Positions 8,639 to 17,896 of a stretch of DNA of 64,000 nucleotides are shown here, in pieces. This stretch comes from Bacteroidetes bacterium HGW-Bacteroidetes-8 (lineage in GTDB: Bacteria > Bacteroidota > Bacteroidia > Bacteroidales > UBA932), in contig PHCZ01000001.1 in assembly GCA_002840895.1 (NCBI GenBank), positions 414,278 through 478,277 on the forward strand, in the 5' to 3' direction. Each line of letters opens with the position of its first letter. Within the stretch, counting starts at the first letter, position 1. The notes below the pieces were generated by a model, which saw nothing but the letters and a program-made list of their open reading frames with translations, was not told the DNA's origin and did no database searches. The translations under genes and the position numbers were made by a program.

Positions 8639-9826
8639 CTATACCAACCTCACGCTCCTGCTTTCGGTTGTGAGCAGGTTTTTTTGGAAATCAATGTTAT
8701 CTATCAAAACAACTCCCGGTCTCTTACCCACCTCAAAAGAGCCGAATCTGCTCTCAATACCGAGGAACCTGGCTCCGTTATATGAGCTCCACTCCAGAAT
8801 TTGGGTAAGCGGTATAGCCGGAAAGTATCTATGGATGCACTTTATTTCATCTGCAATCGAAAGTAAACTATTGCTCGAAAGAGAGTCTGTTCCTATAGTA
8901 ATGGCTGCATTGTGCCTTCTAAGTAACTCCAGCGGAGGAAGTGCGTTATGAATGAAGAGATTTGAGAGAGGGCATATTGCCCAAAAGAGATTTTTTATTC
9001 TGGAGGTTGCACTCTCAACACTTTCGGTGTCACAAAAAGTATTATGGACCAAAAGAACTCTTTCATCCTCTATCTTTTGTGTAGATTCAACAATGTTTAA
9101 AAAGTAGATGAGTGATGGTCTTCCGGTAACAGGAGGGGTAGAGAGCCCTCTCTGTCTGTACTGATTTGCAAGGGGGCCTGTGCCGGTTTGAATAAGCTCC
9201 TCCTCTTCCCAGCTCTCCTGATTATGATAGGATAGCCAACCTGAATCCAACCCTGCTCTTGATATTGCTCTTAGAAGTTCCGGACTCATAGAGTAGCTGG
9301 AGTGGGGGGTAGGTGAGGCGTCTAAGCCAAACTCCTTAGCTTTTTTTGTCAACTCCTCTGCCCTTACCAATATCTCATCTACCTGTGAAGGCTCCGTGCC
9401 AAAAAACTCAAGAAAAGTTCTTGTATAAATTGGTGATTCTGCTTTTACTGCAAAGCTTTCACTGTTGTTGCTAATATCTGCCATAGCAGAGACACCACTC
9501 TCATAAAGAATCTGCATCTCATTTCTCATCGCCTGCTCCCGGAACTCTACATCCACACCGTTACGCAACTTAACCACCTCTTTAATAAAACCGGACATTC
9601 CTGTACCTTTGTCAAAGATATCTTTAAGATGAGAGAGCTCTATATGGCAGTGTGAGTTTATAAACCCGGGTACCAGAATACCATTATAAAATTCGGTACT
9701 CTCAGTCTCGTCACTTAGCCGGCCAATCTCAACAATTGTACCGTCATCATCTAAGGTAAGAACCCCCTTCGGGATCGGCAATGATGAGTTCAGTGGGTAG
9801 AGGTATTGTGCGGCGATTTTTCTCAT
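8639..9826 (-). CDS. Amidohydrolase (deaminase/chlorohydrolase type)
   Basis: Metal-dependent hydrolase of 395 residues in the amidohydrolase superfamily, probably a deaminase of a nucleoside or heterocycle (COG0402-like). Ligands are visible: His59 and His61 in NSHCHIE, His175 in PHSSYS, His201 in YHNQES, His261 in VHNT and Asp314 in GTDSLSSN. The N-terminal and C-terminal segments form the small beta domain typical of the fold. Its ATG lies 80 bases inside the end of the upstream DUF4296 gene; the N-terminus MRKIAAQYLYPL looks genuine, so I keep the overlap. The substrate is not predictable from sequence alone. Confidence 0.85.
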   Translation of the reverse strand: MRKIAAQYLYPLNSSLPIPKGVLTLDDDGTIVEIGRLSDETESTEFYNGILVPGFINSHCHIELSHLKDIFDKGTGMSGFIKEVVKLRNGVDVEFREQAMRNEMQILYESGVSAMADISNNSESFAVKAESPIYTRTFLEFFGTEPSQVDEILVRAEELTKKAKEFGLDASPTPHSSYSMSPELLRAISRAGLDSGWLSYHNQESWEEEELIQTGTGPLANQYRQRGLSTPPVTGRPSLIYFLNIVESTQKIEDERVLLVHNTFCDTESVESATSRIKNLFWAICPLSNLFIHNALPPLELLRRHNAAITIGTDSLSSNSLLSIADEIKCIHRYFPAIPLTQILEWSSYNGARFLGIESRFGSFEVGKRPGVVLIDNIDFQKNLLTTESRSVRLV

Positions 9827-10397
9827 TTATATTAATTATTGAAAATTTTGTGGTGTCTTTTTGGTAATTTTCCCACCACCATCGACTCAAACGAGGAGTT
9901 TCATAAATCTTCATAAGAGAGTCACCAAGTGATACTTTAAACTCAGGATGTTTTTCAGGTATGAGTATCCATCTGATTGCCCTGCTTTTAGGATCATATT
10001 TAATAACTGAGTCCCAAAGTTCTACCATCTTTTTTATCGGAGCGGAGATAGAGTCTGCCCTCTCTCTCTTGCGGATAATCTCAATTACGGCCTCTTCCTC
10101 CTTTTCAAGTATTATCTTTGCTTGTGCATAGAAACTTTTAAGTTTTACAGGGCGTGAGAGGTAGTAGTCCAATGTGTTAATGAAATCCTGAGAGGTGTAC
10201 CCGTAGTGGTTAAATATTGATTCATAGATCTTTATTGTATCTGCCCTTAAAACCAGCTTGTAATCGGTATTGATGTATCTGTCAACTTTATAAAGTTGAG
10301 CAATTATCTCCGGCATTCTCTTTTGAGGTATATACTCTCTTGAACAGGAGAGAACCACAAAGAGCAAAAAAAATGGTATGAATGAAATATGCCTCAT
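9747..10397 (-). CDS. DUF4296 lipoprotein
   Basis: A 216-residue Bacteroidota lipoprotein of unknown function. The signal peptide ends in the lipobox VVLSC, and the region RMPEIIAQLYKVDRYI...YGYTSQDFINTLDYYLSRP is the DUF4296 pattern. The C-terminal quarter overlaps the amidohydrolase gene by 80 bases in another frame, so the last 26 residues may not be under independent selection. It is divergent from purD and its promoter box faces that of purD. Confidence 0.85.
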   Translation of the reverse strand: MRHISFIPFFLLFVVLSCSREYIPQKRMPEIIAQLYKVDRYINTDYKLVLRADTIKIYESIFNHYGYTSQDFINTLDYYLSRPVKLKSFYAQAKIILEKEEEAVIEIIRKRERADSISAPIKKMVELWDSVIKYDPKSRAIRWILIPEKHPEFKVSLGDSLMKIYETPRLSRWWWENYQKDTTKFSIININEKNRRTIPLPTELIIADPEGGSYLR

Positions 10398-10416
10398 CGT
10401 TATCTATTGTAGCCTA

Positions 10417-10424
10417 CAAAGTTA
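10417..10424 (-). promoter_or_regulatory. -7 box for the DUF4296-amidohydrolase unit
   Basis: TAACTTTG on the minus strand fits TAnnTTTG and ends 19 bases before the DUF4296 ATG. A possible TTTG lies 22 bases upstream, a slightly long spacing. Confidence 0.55.
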
Positions 10425-10436
10425 ATTTATTATTGT

Positions 10437-10444
10437 TATTTTTG
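10437..10444 (+). promoter_or_regulatory. -7 box for purD
   Basis: TATTTTTG fits TAnnTTTG and ends 12 bases before the ATG chosen for purD. That position rules out the upstream in-frame ATG at 10382, which would precede the promoter. Confidence 0.55.
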
Positions 10445-10456
10445 CCCAAAAAAAAG

Positions 10457-11728
10457 ATGAGAGTACTTATTATCGGCTCTGGAGGAAGAGAGAACGCGAT
10501 TGCCTGGAAGATTTCCAAAAGTCCTCTGTTGGAGAAACTTTTTTGTGCTCCGGGAAATCCGGGTACATCCTCAATTGCAGTTAATCTTAGTATTGACATT
10601 AAGAGTTTTGATGCAATAAAATCTGCTGTTTTAGATAACTCTGTAGATATGGTTGTTGTGGGTCCGGAAGAGCCGCTGGTTAACGGATTGGGAGATTTTT
10701 TTAAAAATGATGAATCTCTCAAGGAGGTTAACTTTATCGGACCATCTTCACAGGGTGCAAAACTGGAGGGGAGCAAAGAGTTTGCAAAGGATTTTATGTC
10801 TAAATACAGAATCCCTACAGCAGGTTACAAAAGTTTTGATATAGACACCATTGAGGATGCGGAGCGCTACATTGACTCACTCAAAGCCCCGTATGTGTTA
10901 AAAGCAGATGGTTTGGCTGCAGGCAAGGGGGTTTTGATAATTGATGATTCACAACAGGCTAAAAGAGAGCTTAGAGAGATTCTCACAGGACGATTCGGCT
11001 CTGCAGGAGACAAAGTGGTAATAGAGGAGTTCCTCTGTGGAATAGAGCTGTCTGTATTTGTATTAACCGACGGAAAAAACTATCTTATACTACCAGAGGC
11101 TAAAGATTATAAAAGAGCCGGTGATGGAGATAAAGGACTTAATACCGGCGGAATGGGAGCTGTGTCACCGGTTCCTTTTGCTGATGCCAACTTTATGAGC
11201 AAGGTGGAGAGTCGTATAATCATACCAACAATTGAGGGGCTGCAAAAAGAGGAAATTGATTATAAAGGATTTATCTTCATTGGTCTTATGAATTGTAACG
11301 GAGATCCCTATGTGATAGAGTATAACGTTAGGATGGGCGATCCGGAGACTGAGGCTGTTGTTCCAAGAATTGAGAGCGATCTTCTTGCACACTTTATTGC
11401 TTTGGGAGAGGGGAAGCTGGAGAGAGAAAAAATTAAAATTTCCCATAAATGTGCAGTAACTCTTGTAATGGTCTCAGGTGGTTATCCCCAAAATTTCGAG
11501 AAAGGATTTGAAATCTCAGGAGCTTCAGATCTAGCCGGAGAGATGCTTTTTCACTCAGGAACATCAATGAAAGAGGGAAAACTGGTAACTTTCGGTGGCA
11601 GAGTTATTGCTCTTACAGCTCTTGCAGATGGAATTCAAAGCGGCAGAGAGCGACTCTACTCTCTTGCCCAAAAGGTGACTTATAAAGGCATATACTACAG
11701 AAGAGATATTGGACTAGATCTTTTATAA
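10457..11728 (+). CDS. purD: Phosphoribosylamine-glycine ligase (GAR synthetase)
   Basis: Second step of purine synthesis: joins glycine to phosphoribosylamine using ATP. From the ATG at 10457 the protein has 423 residues, the normal family length, and begins MRVLIIGSGGRENAIAWK. Landmarks are PGNPGT, VVGPEEPLV, the ATP-grasp segment YVLKADGLAAGKGV, and GFIFIGLMNCNGDPYVIEYNVRMGDPETEAV. The track start 25 codons upstream adds a low-complexity LLLLF stretch outside the family and lies before the promoter box. The stop codon overlaps the next ATG by one base. Confidence 0.95.
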   Translation: MRVLIIGSGGRENAIAWKISKSPLLEKLFCAPGNPGTSSIAVNLSIDIKSFDAIKSAVLDNSVDMVVVGPEEPLVNGLGDFFKNDESLKEVNFIGPSSQGAKLEGSKEFAKDFMSKYRIPTAGYKSFDIDTIEDAERYIDSLKAPYVLKADGLAAGKGVLIIDDSQQAKRELREILTGRFGSAGDKVVIEEFLCGIELSVFVLTDGKNYLILPEAKDYKRAGDGDKGLNTGGMGAVSPVPFADANFMSKVESRIIIPTIEGLQKEEIDYKGFIFIGLMNCNGDPYVIEYNVRMGDPETEAVVPRIESDLLAHFIALGEGKLEREKIKISHKCAVTLVMVSGGYPQNFEKGFEISGASDLAGEMLFHSGTSMKEGKLVTFGGRVIALTALADGIQSGRERLYSLAQKVTYKGIYYRRDIGLDLL

Positions 11729-12714
11729 TGGGTAAGGAAAGCAGATATAAATTTGTCTCCTCCCCCTTTTTTCTGGGGGTCTATCTCATATTTATGCTGG
11801 TTACCTCCTTTATTTTGTCAGATGGTCTAATTAACTATACTTCCATAAAGTGGATTCCCATCTTTGCCGGAGTGCTCGATACAGAATCAATCTCTACAAC
11901 CATCTCGGTCCTGACCGCCGTTGCAATAATCTCTTTTACAGCATTCACACTCTATTTTGTGAACGAAAAAATCTTCTCCTGCGGGAAAAGCTCCTCATCA
12001 CTTTTTTTTATCTATCTTATTTTACTATTATCTAGTCCTGAAACAATATTTTTTAGTGGCGCAACTGCTGCTGCACCTCTCTTTTTGTGGTCTCTCTACT
12101 ACTCTATGATTACAAAAGAGGGGGACAAAAACCTGTTTATGGCTCTGTTCCTGATATCTTTGGCTACCCTTTTTGATTTTCACGCTGTTGTACTGCTCCC
12201 TTTTATTCTCTACTATTCACTTATAACCTCCTCTTTTGCGATCAGAGGAGTTCTTGTTGCGGTGGGGGCTATTTTGGTCCCATATATTTTAATCTTCTCC
12301 TTCCGGTATCTGATGTTTGATGATACATCTCTATTTGCAGAGCTTCTTGTAAGTGACTTTCTCTCTATATCACCACCTTATATAAAACTAGAGAGTGTTG
12401 CCAAGATTGTTCTGGTAATCTTTATGGTACTCATAATATCCCGCTCTTTGATCTCAATTTTTTCAATAATAAGCAGGTATAAGGTTGTGAAGTCAATAGG
12501 GCTTGTGCGGAACATCACTGTTATGCTTGTACTTATTGCCACAATGCTCGTTTTTAGAGATTCTCAGGGAATGTTGACAAATCTGCTTGCTCTGCCGCTA
12601 TCGTTCATAATAGTAGAATATCTCTCATTGAAGAGCACAAACAAGTTCAGAAGAGTGGAGTTTCTAGTTCTTCTAATAATAATATTACTTAACAGAGTCG
12701 CCCAATTCGTCTAA
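11728..12714 (+). CDS. Polytopic membrane protein (DUF6427-like)
   Basis: A 328-residue inner-membrane protein with roughly eight to ten hydrophobic segments, the first at about 13-30 (FFLGVYLIFMLVTSFIL). It has no catalytic motif that I recognise. Length, composition and the position directly after purD resemble the Bacteroidota DUF6427 family; that assignment is tentative. It is translationally coupled to purD (TAATG). Confidence 0.65.
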   Translation: MGKESRYKFVSSPFFLGVYLIFMLVTSFILSDGLINYTSIKWIPIFAGVLDTESISTTISVLTAVAIISFTAFTLYFVNEKIFSCGKSSSSLFFIYLILLLSSPETIFFSGATAAAPLFLWSLYYSMITKEGDKNLFMALFLISLATLFDFHAVVLLPFILYYSLITSSFAIRGVLVAVGAILVPYILIFSFRYLMFDDTSLFAELLVSDFLSISPPYIKLESVAKIVLVIFMVLIISRSLISIFSIISRYKVVKSIGLVRNITVMLVLIATMLVFRDSQGMLTNLLALPLSFIIVEYLSLKSTNKFRRVEFLVLLIIILLNRVAQFV

Positions 12715-12756
12715 TCACCTCTTAACTCCTCAATATCCGATTTCCCCGATACCAAA

Positions 12757-12783
12757 AGAGGTTGCCCATTTAAGGCAACCTCT
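12757..12783 (-). terminator. Terminator between the membrane-protein gene and the aminotransferase
   Basis: AGAGGTTGCC and GGCAACCTCT form a perfect 10-bp stem with a 7-base loop between convergent genes. On the minus strand it is followed by TTTTGG, so it best serves the aminotransferase; on the plus strand the T tract is weak. Confidence 0.7.
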
Positions 12784-12808
12784 CTATGAGAATTTTTGTC
12801 TATTTGGT

Positions 12809-14008
12809 TTAAATAGTCCTGCCGGGATACTGTTTTAGAGCCTCTTCAAGACATTTCATTGCGTTTTTAAGATCTTCTATATTAAGAACATATGCAATTC
12901 TTACCTCATCTTTACCCTTCCCTTTAGTAGCATAAAAACCAGCAGCAGGGGCAACCATAACAGTCTGATTTTCGTAGCTGAACTCCTCTAGTAACCACTG
13001 TGCAAATTTATCGCTGTCGTCAACAGGAAGTTTTGCAATGGTATAGAATGCACCCATTGGCATTGGAGACATAACTCCCTCCATTTTATTCAATGCTCCA
13101 ATAACAAAATCTCTGCGTTTGATATATTCGTCGCGTACGGCAACGAAATACTCTTTAGGTGTGTTAAGTGCACCTTCGGCAGCAATCTGACCATATGCAG
13201 GAGAGCATAGTCTGGCCTGAGCGTAGCGGAGTACTGCACTCATTACCTCTTTGTTTTTTGATACAATAGCTCCGATACGAACTCCGCACAGGCTATATCT
13301 TTTGGAGACTGAGTCAAGCAGAATCACATTCTGCTCCAGCCCGTCAAGGTGCATACAGGAGAAGTGAGGCTCGTCTGTGTAGCAGAACTCTCTGTAAACC
13401 TCATCTGAGTAAATAAAGAGCTCATTCTTTTTGGCAAGCTCACCCAACTTTATAAGGGACTCTTTTTTGTAGAGTGTTCCGGTAGGGTTACCCGGGTTGC
13501 AGATAATAATTCCTTTTGTCTTAGGGGTTATAAGTTTTTCAAACTCGCTAACATCAGGAAGAGCAAACCCATCTTCAATATTTGTTTGGATTGGCTTTAG
13601 TATTACATCGTTTTGTACTGCAAAGGAGTTGTAGTTTGTATAAAACGGCTCCATAACAATAACTTCATCATCCGGGTTGCAGGTAACTGCCAGTGCAATC
13701 TGAAGGGCTTCACTTCCTCCGGTAGTAATGTTAATCTCGTTGGCCTTAACATTGATATTGATCCCCTGGTAGTATTTTGCAAGTCCCTCTCTGTAAGATT
13801 CAAACCCGGCAGAGTGAGGATAAGATACAAGTTCAAGGGTGTTGTTTTTAACTGCATCTAAAGCCTCTTTTGGCGAAGCGATATCCGGTTGGCCAATGTT
13901 AAGGTGGTAAACTTTTACCCCTTTTTTCTTGGCTACATCTGCATAAGGCACTAATTTCCTTATTGGAGAGGCCGGCATCTGATGTGCTTTTTTTGAAAGT
14001 GTTAACAT
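12809..14008 (-). CDS. Class I/II aminotransferase
   Basis: PLP-dependent aminotransferase of 399 residues, fold type I, close to aspartate/aromatic aminotransferases. The PLP lysine is Lys237 in LDSVSKRYSLCGVRIG; Asn174 in NPGNPTG, Asp202 and Tyr205 in SDEVYREF contact the cofactor, and Arg in VRIAYV near the C-terminus should bind the substrate carboxylate. Substrate preference (aspartate, aromatic or other) cannot be told from the sequence. It stands alone, about 110 bases downstream of dacB in the same direction. Confidence 0.88.
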   Translation of the reverse strand: MLTLSKKAHQMPASPIRKLVPYADVAKKKGVKVYHLNIGQPDIASPKEALDAVKNNTLELVSYPHSAGFESYREGLAKYYQGININVKANEINITTGGSEALQIALAVTCNPDDEVIVMEPFYTNYNSFAVQNDVILKPIQTNIEDGFALPDVSEFEKLITPKTKGIIICNPGNPTGTLYKKESLIKLGELAKKNELFIYSDEVYREFCYTDEPHFSCMHLDGLEQNVILLDSVSKRYSLCGVRIGAIVSKNKEVMSAVLRYAQARLCSPAYGQIAAEGALNTPKEYFVAVRDEYIKRRDFVIGALNKMEGVMSPMPMGAFYTIAKLPVDDSDKFAQWLLEEFSYENQTVMVAPAAGFYATKGKGKDEVRIAYVLNIEDLKNAMKCLEEALKQYPGRTI

Positions 14009-14118
14009 CTCTATTTTAAATTTTGTTTAGTTATAATTTGATTGAATATTGTTATATATTGTAAGGCAAATAAAGATCTAATATAGGCAAAAGTTAATAA
14101 TTAACAATAAAAAAACTA

Positions 14119-15582
14119 TCAATAATTTATTAATTCTCTCATAAAACCCTCAATACCAACTTGCATCAGTGTAGTTCTAGCAGAAAAATTGTTTGTCAGG
14201 ATTGCAAAATAGATCAATTCACCATTATCTCTCTTTACGTAGCCTGCATAACAGCGAACATTTGCAAGAGAACCGCTCTTGGCACGCATTTTTGCTTTAC
14301 TCTCATTCTGTTCGTTTGCCAGAACACTTTTAAGGGTTCCTGGAGCTCCCGGCTGCGGCAGTGAGTTAAAAAATGTGTTGAAACTACTGCTCTCTCTCAT
14401 TTTTGAAAAATAGTTACAGAAGAATCTTGCAGATACATAGTTCTGTCTGGATAGTCCGCTACCGTCAGATTGTGTAAACCCCTTCCTTCTGACACCCATT
14501 CCATCCAGCTCCCTTACCAGAGCAACCCTTGCCGAGTCATAAGAACCTACTCCAGTTGCTTTTTTACCAATCATTTTTAGCAAGGTTTCTGCATAAAAAT
14601 TGTTGCTGATTCTATTTGTGACATTTACTATTGAAGATAGCGGAGGAGATAGTGTCTCTGCAATGATTGTAAGTTGATGGGGTTGTAATGAATTAAACTC
14701 TCTTGCATCTTTAATTTGAGAATCACTTATAATTCCGTTTTTCATCAGGTATTGACGAAATTCCCAGCCACAACTCAGGTGCGGAAATTTATTTGAATAT
14801 GTTACAGATATTGAGTCTGACCCTGCTGGTAACGTGCCTTTTATCTGAGATATTTTTGCCAGGTCAGAGATATAGTACGAACTTCTGTTCCCGCTCTTTA
14901 CCTCACCGGTAGAGAGCTCGTTTCTGTATTCCATTCCCGGTACACCCGGATAGACATCCATCAGAGATACCTTATCACCCGGGTTGATTCCCGGAATAAA
15001 TTTAAATTTCTGAAGATTTTCATAGAATGAGAGCCCCGATACACCGCTCCCGTACGCAGGCCCAAGATTACTCCACGACCAGCTTTCAGGTACGATTTCA
15101 GGTTCAAAAAATCTGTCGTCGGCAACTATATTGCCGTTTATTCGTCTGATTCCGGCAGCAGAAATGGCATCCTTCCATTGCAAGAACAGATTTTCGACAG
15201 CTATTGCCAGAGTATCTGAAGAGCCTAATGTTGGATCTCCCCCTCCAACTATATAGAGATCTCCATAAAGCACTCCGTTTCGTACACTCCCGGAGTATCC
15301 AATTTTTGTAGAGAACCGAAAGTCATCTCCAAGTAGGTTAAGAGCCACTCCTGTTGTAATGGTTTTCATTGTTGAAGCGGTAAGCAAAGGCATATCCGGA
15401 TTCCAGGAGGCCACAGTTTTGCCCCTGGAGTCCATAACCATTATTCCGACGACAGCATCTGTAAAGAGTGTATCTTTTTTTAGTTTCCCAATATAATTTT
15501 GGATATTATTTGATTGGGAAGATAAGTTCACAGGAGATAGAGATGAGGTTAAAATCAATAGAAAACTGAGTATCTGTTTCAT
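14119..15582 (-). CDS. dacB: D-Ala-D-Ala carboxypeptidase/endopeptidase (PBP4, S13)
   Basis: Periplasmic low-molecular-mass penicillin-binding protein of 487 residues that trims or cuts peptidoglycan peptides. A signal peptide occupies about 1-22. All three active-site motifs are visible: SxxK at Ser70-Lys73 (STMK), SxN at 326-328 (SNN) and KSG at 435-437. The long insert between SxxK and SxN, carrying YGDLYIVGGGDPTL, is characteristic of PBP4 (family S13). The start is the ATG giving MKQILSFLLIL. Confidence 0.93.
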   Translation of the reverse strand: MKQILSFLLILTSSLSPVNLSSQSNNIQNYIGKLKKDTLFTDAVVGIMVMDSRGKTVASWNPDMPLLTASTMKTITTGVALNLLGDDFRFSTKIGYSGSVRNGVLYGDLYIVGGGDPTLGSSDTLAIAVENLFLQWKDAISAAGIRRINGNIVADDRFFEPEIVPESWSWSNLGPAYGSGVSGLSFYENLQKFKFIPGINPGDKVSLMDVYPGVPGMEYRNELSTGEVKSGNRSSYYISDLAKISQIKGTLPAGSDSISVTYSNKFPHLSCGWEFRQYLMKNGIISDSQIKDAREFNSLQPHQLTIIAETLSPPLSSIVNVTNRISNNFYAETLLKMIGKKATGVGSYDSARVALVRELDGMGVRRKGFTQSDGSGLSRQNYVSARFFCNYFSKMRESSSFNTFFNSLPQPGAPGTLKSVLANEQNESKAKMRAKSGSLANVRCYAGYVKRDNGELIYFAILTNNFSARTTLMQVGIEGFMRELINY

Positions 15583-15646
15583 TAGGGTAAATTTTATTTA
15601 GGATACAAAAGTATAAAAAATGGTCAGGTTTTTTTAAAAATATAAC

Positions 15647-15654
15647 TACATTTG
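15647..15654 (+). promoter_or_regulatory. -7 box for glnN
   Basis: TACATTTG fits TAnnTTTG and ends 21 bases before the glutamine synthetase ATG. A T-rich tract but no clean TTTG is present at the -33 position. Confidence 0.55.
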
Positions 15655-15675
15655 CCCGATTAATAATATAAGTAT

Positions 15676-17862
15676 ATGAGCAGTTTCAGAAAAAGAGCAT
15701 TGGATGAATTTTCCAGCCACAGGGCTGAAAGGTTTTATGTTGAGAAACAACCGGTATCCCAGTATTTTGGTCAAAACGTCTTCGATATCGAGAAGATGCG
15801 ACGATACCTCTCATCCGAAGCTTTTGAAGCTGTACAACTGGCTGTGATCGACGGTGTAAAAATAGACAGAAGCATCGCTAACCAGATAGCGTCAGGAATG
15901 AAGGCCTGGGCCCTTGAGAGAGGCGCTACACACTATACACACTGGTTTCATCCGTTAACCGATGCCACAGCAGAGAAACACGAAGCGTTTGTAGACCCCT
16001 CCAAAAACGGAGGTGTATTTGAAAATTTCCGGGGCGAAGCTCTTGTTCAGCAGGAGCCCGATGCATCAAGCTTTCCTAACGGAGGTTTAAGAAATACATT
16101 TGAGGCAAGAGGATACTCTGCCTGGGATCCCTCATCACCTGCATTTATTATTGATGACACACTTTGTATTCCTTCTGTTTTTGTAGCCTACACAGGGGAG
16201 TCGCTTGATATGAAGACCCCTCACCTGAAATCTCTGCAGCAGTTGGACAAGGCAGCAACAGAGCTTGCAAAGATGTTTGACTCAAAAACAGCCAGAGTGA
16301 ATGTTATGCTTGGAATCGAACAGGAGTATTTTCTGGTTGATGAGGCACTCTACAGGGCAAGACCGGACCTTATGCTTTGCAACAGAACACTAATTGGTCA
16401 CACAGCCGCGAAAGACCAGCAGTTGGAAGATCACTACTTTGGAGCAATCCCATCAAGAGTTATGTGCTTTATGAAAGATTTTGAGACTGAAGCATTTAAG
16501 TTGGGAGTGGTACTAAAGACACGTCATAACGAGGTTGCTCCAAATCAGTTTGAATTTGCTCCCTATCACGCAGAGGCAAATCTCTCTGTAGATCATAATC
16601 TTATGATGATGATTCTGATGAGAAAAATTGCAAAGAGACACAAACTTAAAGTGATATTTCACGAAAAACCTTTTGCAGGGATAAACGGATCCGGAAAACA
16701 CTGTAACTGGTCTATGGTTACAAACACGGGAGTTAACCTGCTCTCTCCGGGAAAAACGCCAAGAAACAATATTCAGTTTTTAAGTTTTTTTGTTTCTGTT
16801 ATCAGAGCCGTATATGAGCACCACCACCTGCTTATGTCAAGTGTGGCATCTCTCAATAACTCGTACAGGCTTGGAGGAAGCGAAGCCCCACCTGCAATAA
16901 TGTCGGTATTTTGCGGAACAACCCTGACAGAGCTATTAGATTCGATCGAAAATATGGCTATCACCGACGACAGTGCGGAGAACAGAGCTATAAAACTGGA
17001 TATAGTAAACAAAATTCCTGAGATTCTGCCGGACAACACAGACAGAAACAGAACATCACCATTTGCCTTTACAGGAAACAGATTTGAGTTCCGGGCAGTT
17101 GGATCCTCAGTAAATGTTGCATCATCTATGTTTATCCTTAATGCTGCAGTTGCACAGCAGGTATCTAGATTTAAGACGCTTACAGACAAAGAGATGAGCG
17201 ATGGTCTCTCTAAGGATGAGGCAATTCTTAAGGTTATTCGCAGGTTTATAATTGAATCTAAAAACATCAGGTTTGAAGGTAACGGTTACAGCGAAGAGTG
17301 GCATAGAGAGGCAGCAAGAAGAGGGCTTAAGGGTATCTCAGATATTCCAAGTGCATTTGCCGCTTTTCTGGATAAGAAGACACTTGCTCTTATGGAGGAG
17401 ACCCACGTGCTTTGTGAGAGAGAGGTAGAGGCAAGGTATGAAGTTTTAAATGAGATATTTATCAAAAAACTTCAAATTGAGGCGAGGGTAATAGGAGACC
17501 TGACTATAAACCATATTATCCCCACTGCAATCAAATTTCAAAACTCTTTGATTGAGAATGTGCTTGGTTTGAAAGAGCTTTTCGGAGAGGATGAATACAA
17601 GGCAATGTCAGAAAAACAGTTGTTGAGTATAAAGAAGATATCCGGGTATATTCAGATGCTCAGAGATGATGTTTACGGTATTATTAATGCCAGAAAAGAG
17701 GCTAACAAAATTGCATCCTATCCCGAGAGAGCCGTAAGCTATTCTGAGAGTGTTCTGCCATATATTGAGAAGCTTAGAACGACTACAGATAAATTAGAGA
17801 TGTTGGTTGACGATGAGTTGTGGCCATTACCAAAATACAGGGAGCTGCTCTTCTGGAGGTAG
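15676..17862 (+). CDS. glnN: Glutamine synthetase type III
   Basis: ATP-dependent ammonia assimilation into glutamine. At 728 residues it has the length of the GSIII family found in Bacteroidota, rather than the roughly 450-470 of GSI. Visible family segments include THWFHPLTDATAEKHEAF, LGIEQEYFLVD (metal ligands), RHNEVAPNQFEFAP, FAGINGSGKHCNWS and NRTSPFAFTGNRFEFRAVGSS. The C-terminal 150 residues are the helical extension specific to GSIII. It is monocistronic-looking, though purM follows 34 bases later. No PII protein gene is nearby. Confidence 0.96.
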   Translation: MSSFRKRALDEFSSHRAERFYVEKQPVSQYFGQNVFDIEKMRRYLSSEAFEAVQLAVIDGVKIDRSIANQIASGMKAWALERGATHYTHWFHPLTDATAEKHEAFVDPSKNGGVFENFRGEALVQQEPDASSFPNGGLRNTFEARGYSAWDPSSPAFIIDDTLCIPSVFVAYTGESLDMKTPHLKSLQQLDKAATELAKMFDSKTARVNVMLGIEQEYFLVDEALYRARPDLMLCNRTLIGHTAAKDQQLEDHYFGAIPSRVMCFMKDFETEAFKLGVVLKTRHNEVAPNQFEFAPYHAEANLSVDHNLMMMILMRKIAKRHKLKVIFHEKPFAGINGSGKHCNWSMVTNTGVNLLSPGKTPRNNIQFLSFFVSVIRAVYEHHHLLMSSVASLNNSYRLGGSEAPPAIMSVFCGTTLTELLDSIENMAITDDSAENRAIKLDIVNKIPEILPDNTDRNRTSPFAFTGNRFEFRAVGSSVNVASSMFILNAAVAQQVSRFKTLTDKEMSDGLSKDEAILKVIRRFIIESKNIRFEGNGYSEEWHREAARRGLKGISDIPSAFAAFLDKKTLALMEETHVLCEREVEARYEVLNEIFIKKLQIEARVIGDLTINHIIPTAIKFQNSLIENVLGLKELFGEDEYKAMSEKQLLSIKKISGYIQMLRDDVYGIINARKEANKIASYPERAVSYSESVLPYIEKLRTTTDKLEMLVDDELWPLPKYRELLFWR

Positions 17863-17896
17863 GGGGCTCTGTAGTTATTAATATTTAACGAAGATT

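Noticed and set aside
8466-8951. 161-residue plus-strand frame across the radical SAM and amidohydrolase genes
   Set aside because: Antisense to two clear genes and has no family features.
10382-10456. N-terminal extension of purD (MKYASSLSIVAYKVNLLLLFLPKKK) that resembles a signal peptide
   Set aside because: It lies before and across the -7 box, overlaps the divergent DUF4296 start and is outside the PurD family; the ATG at 10457 fits better.
16773-17267. 164-residue frame on the minus strand inside glnN
   Set aside because: Shadow of the strongly conserved glutamine synthetase frame; no recognisable features or promoter.
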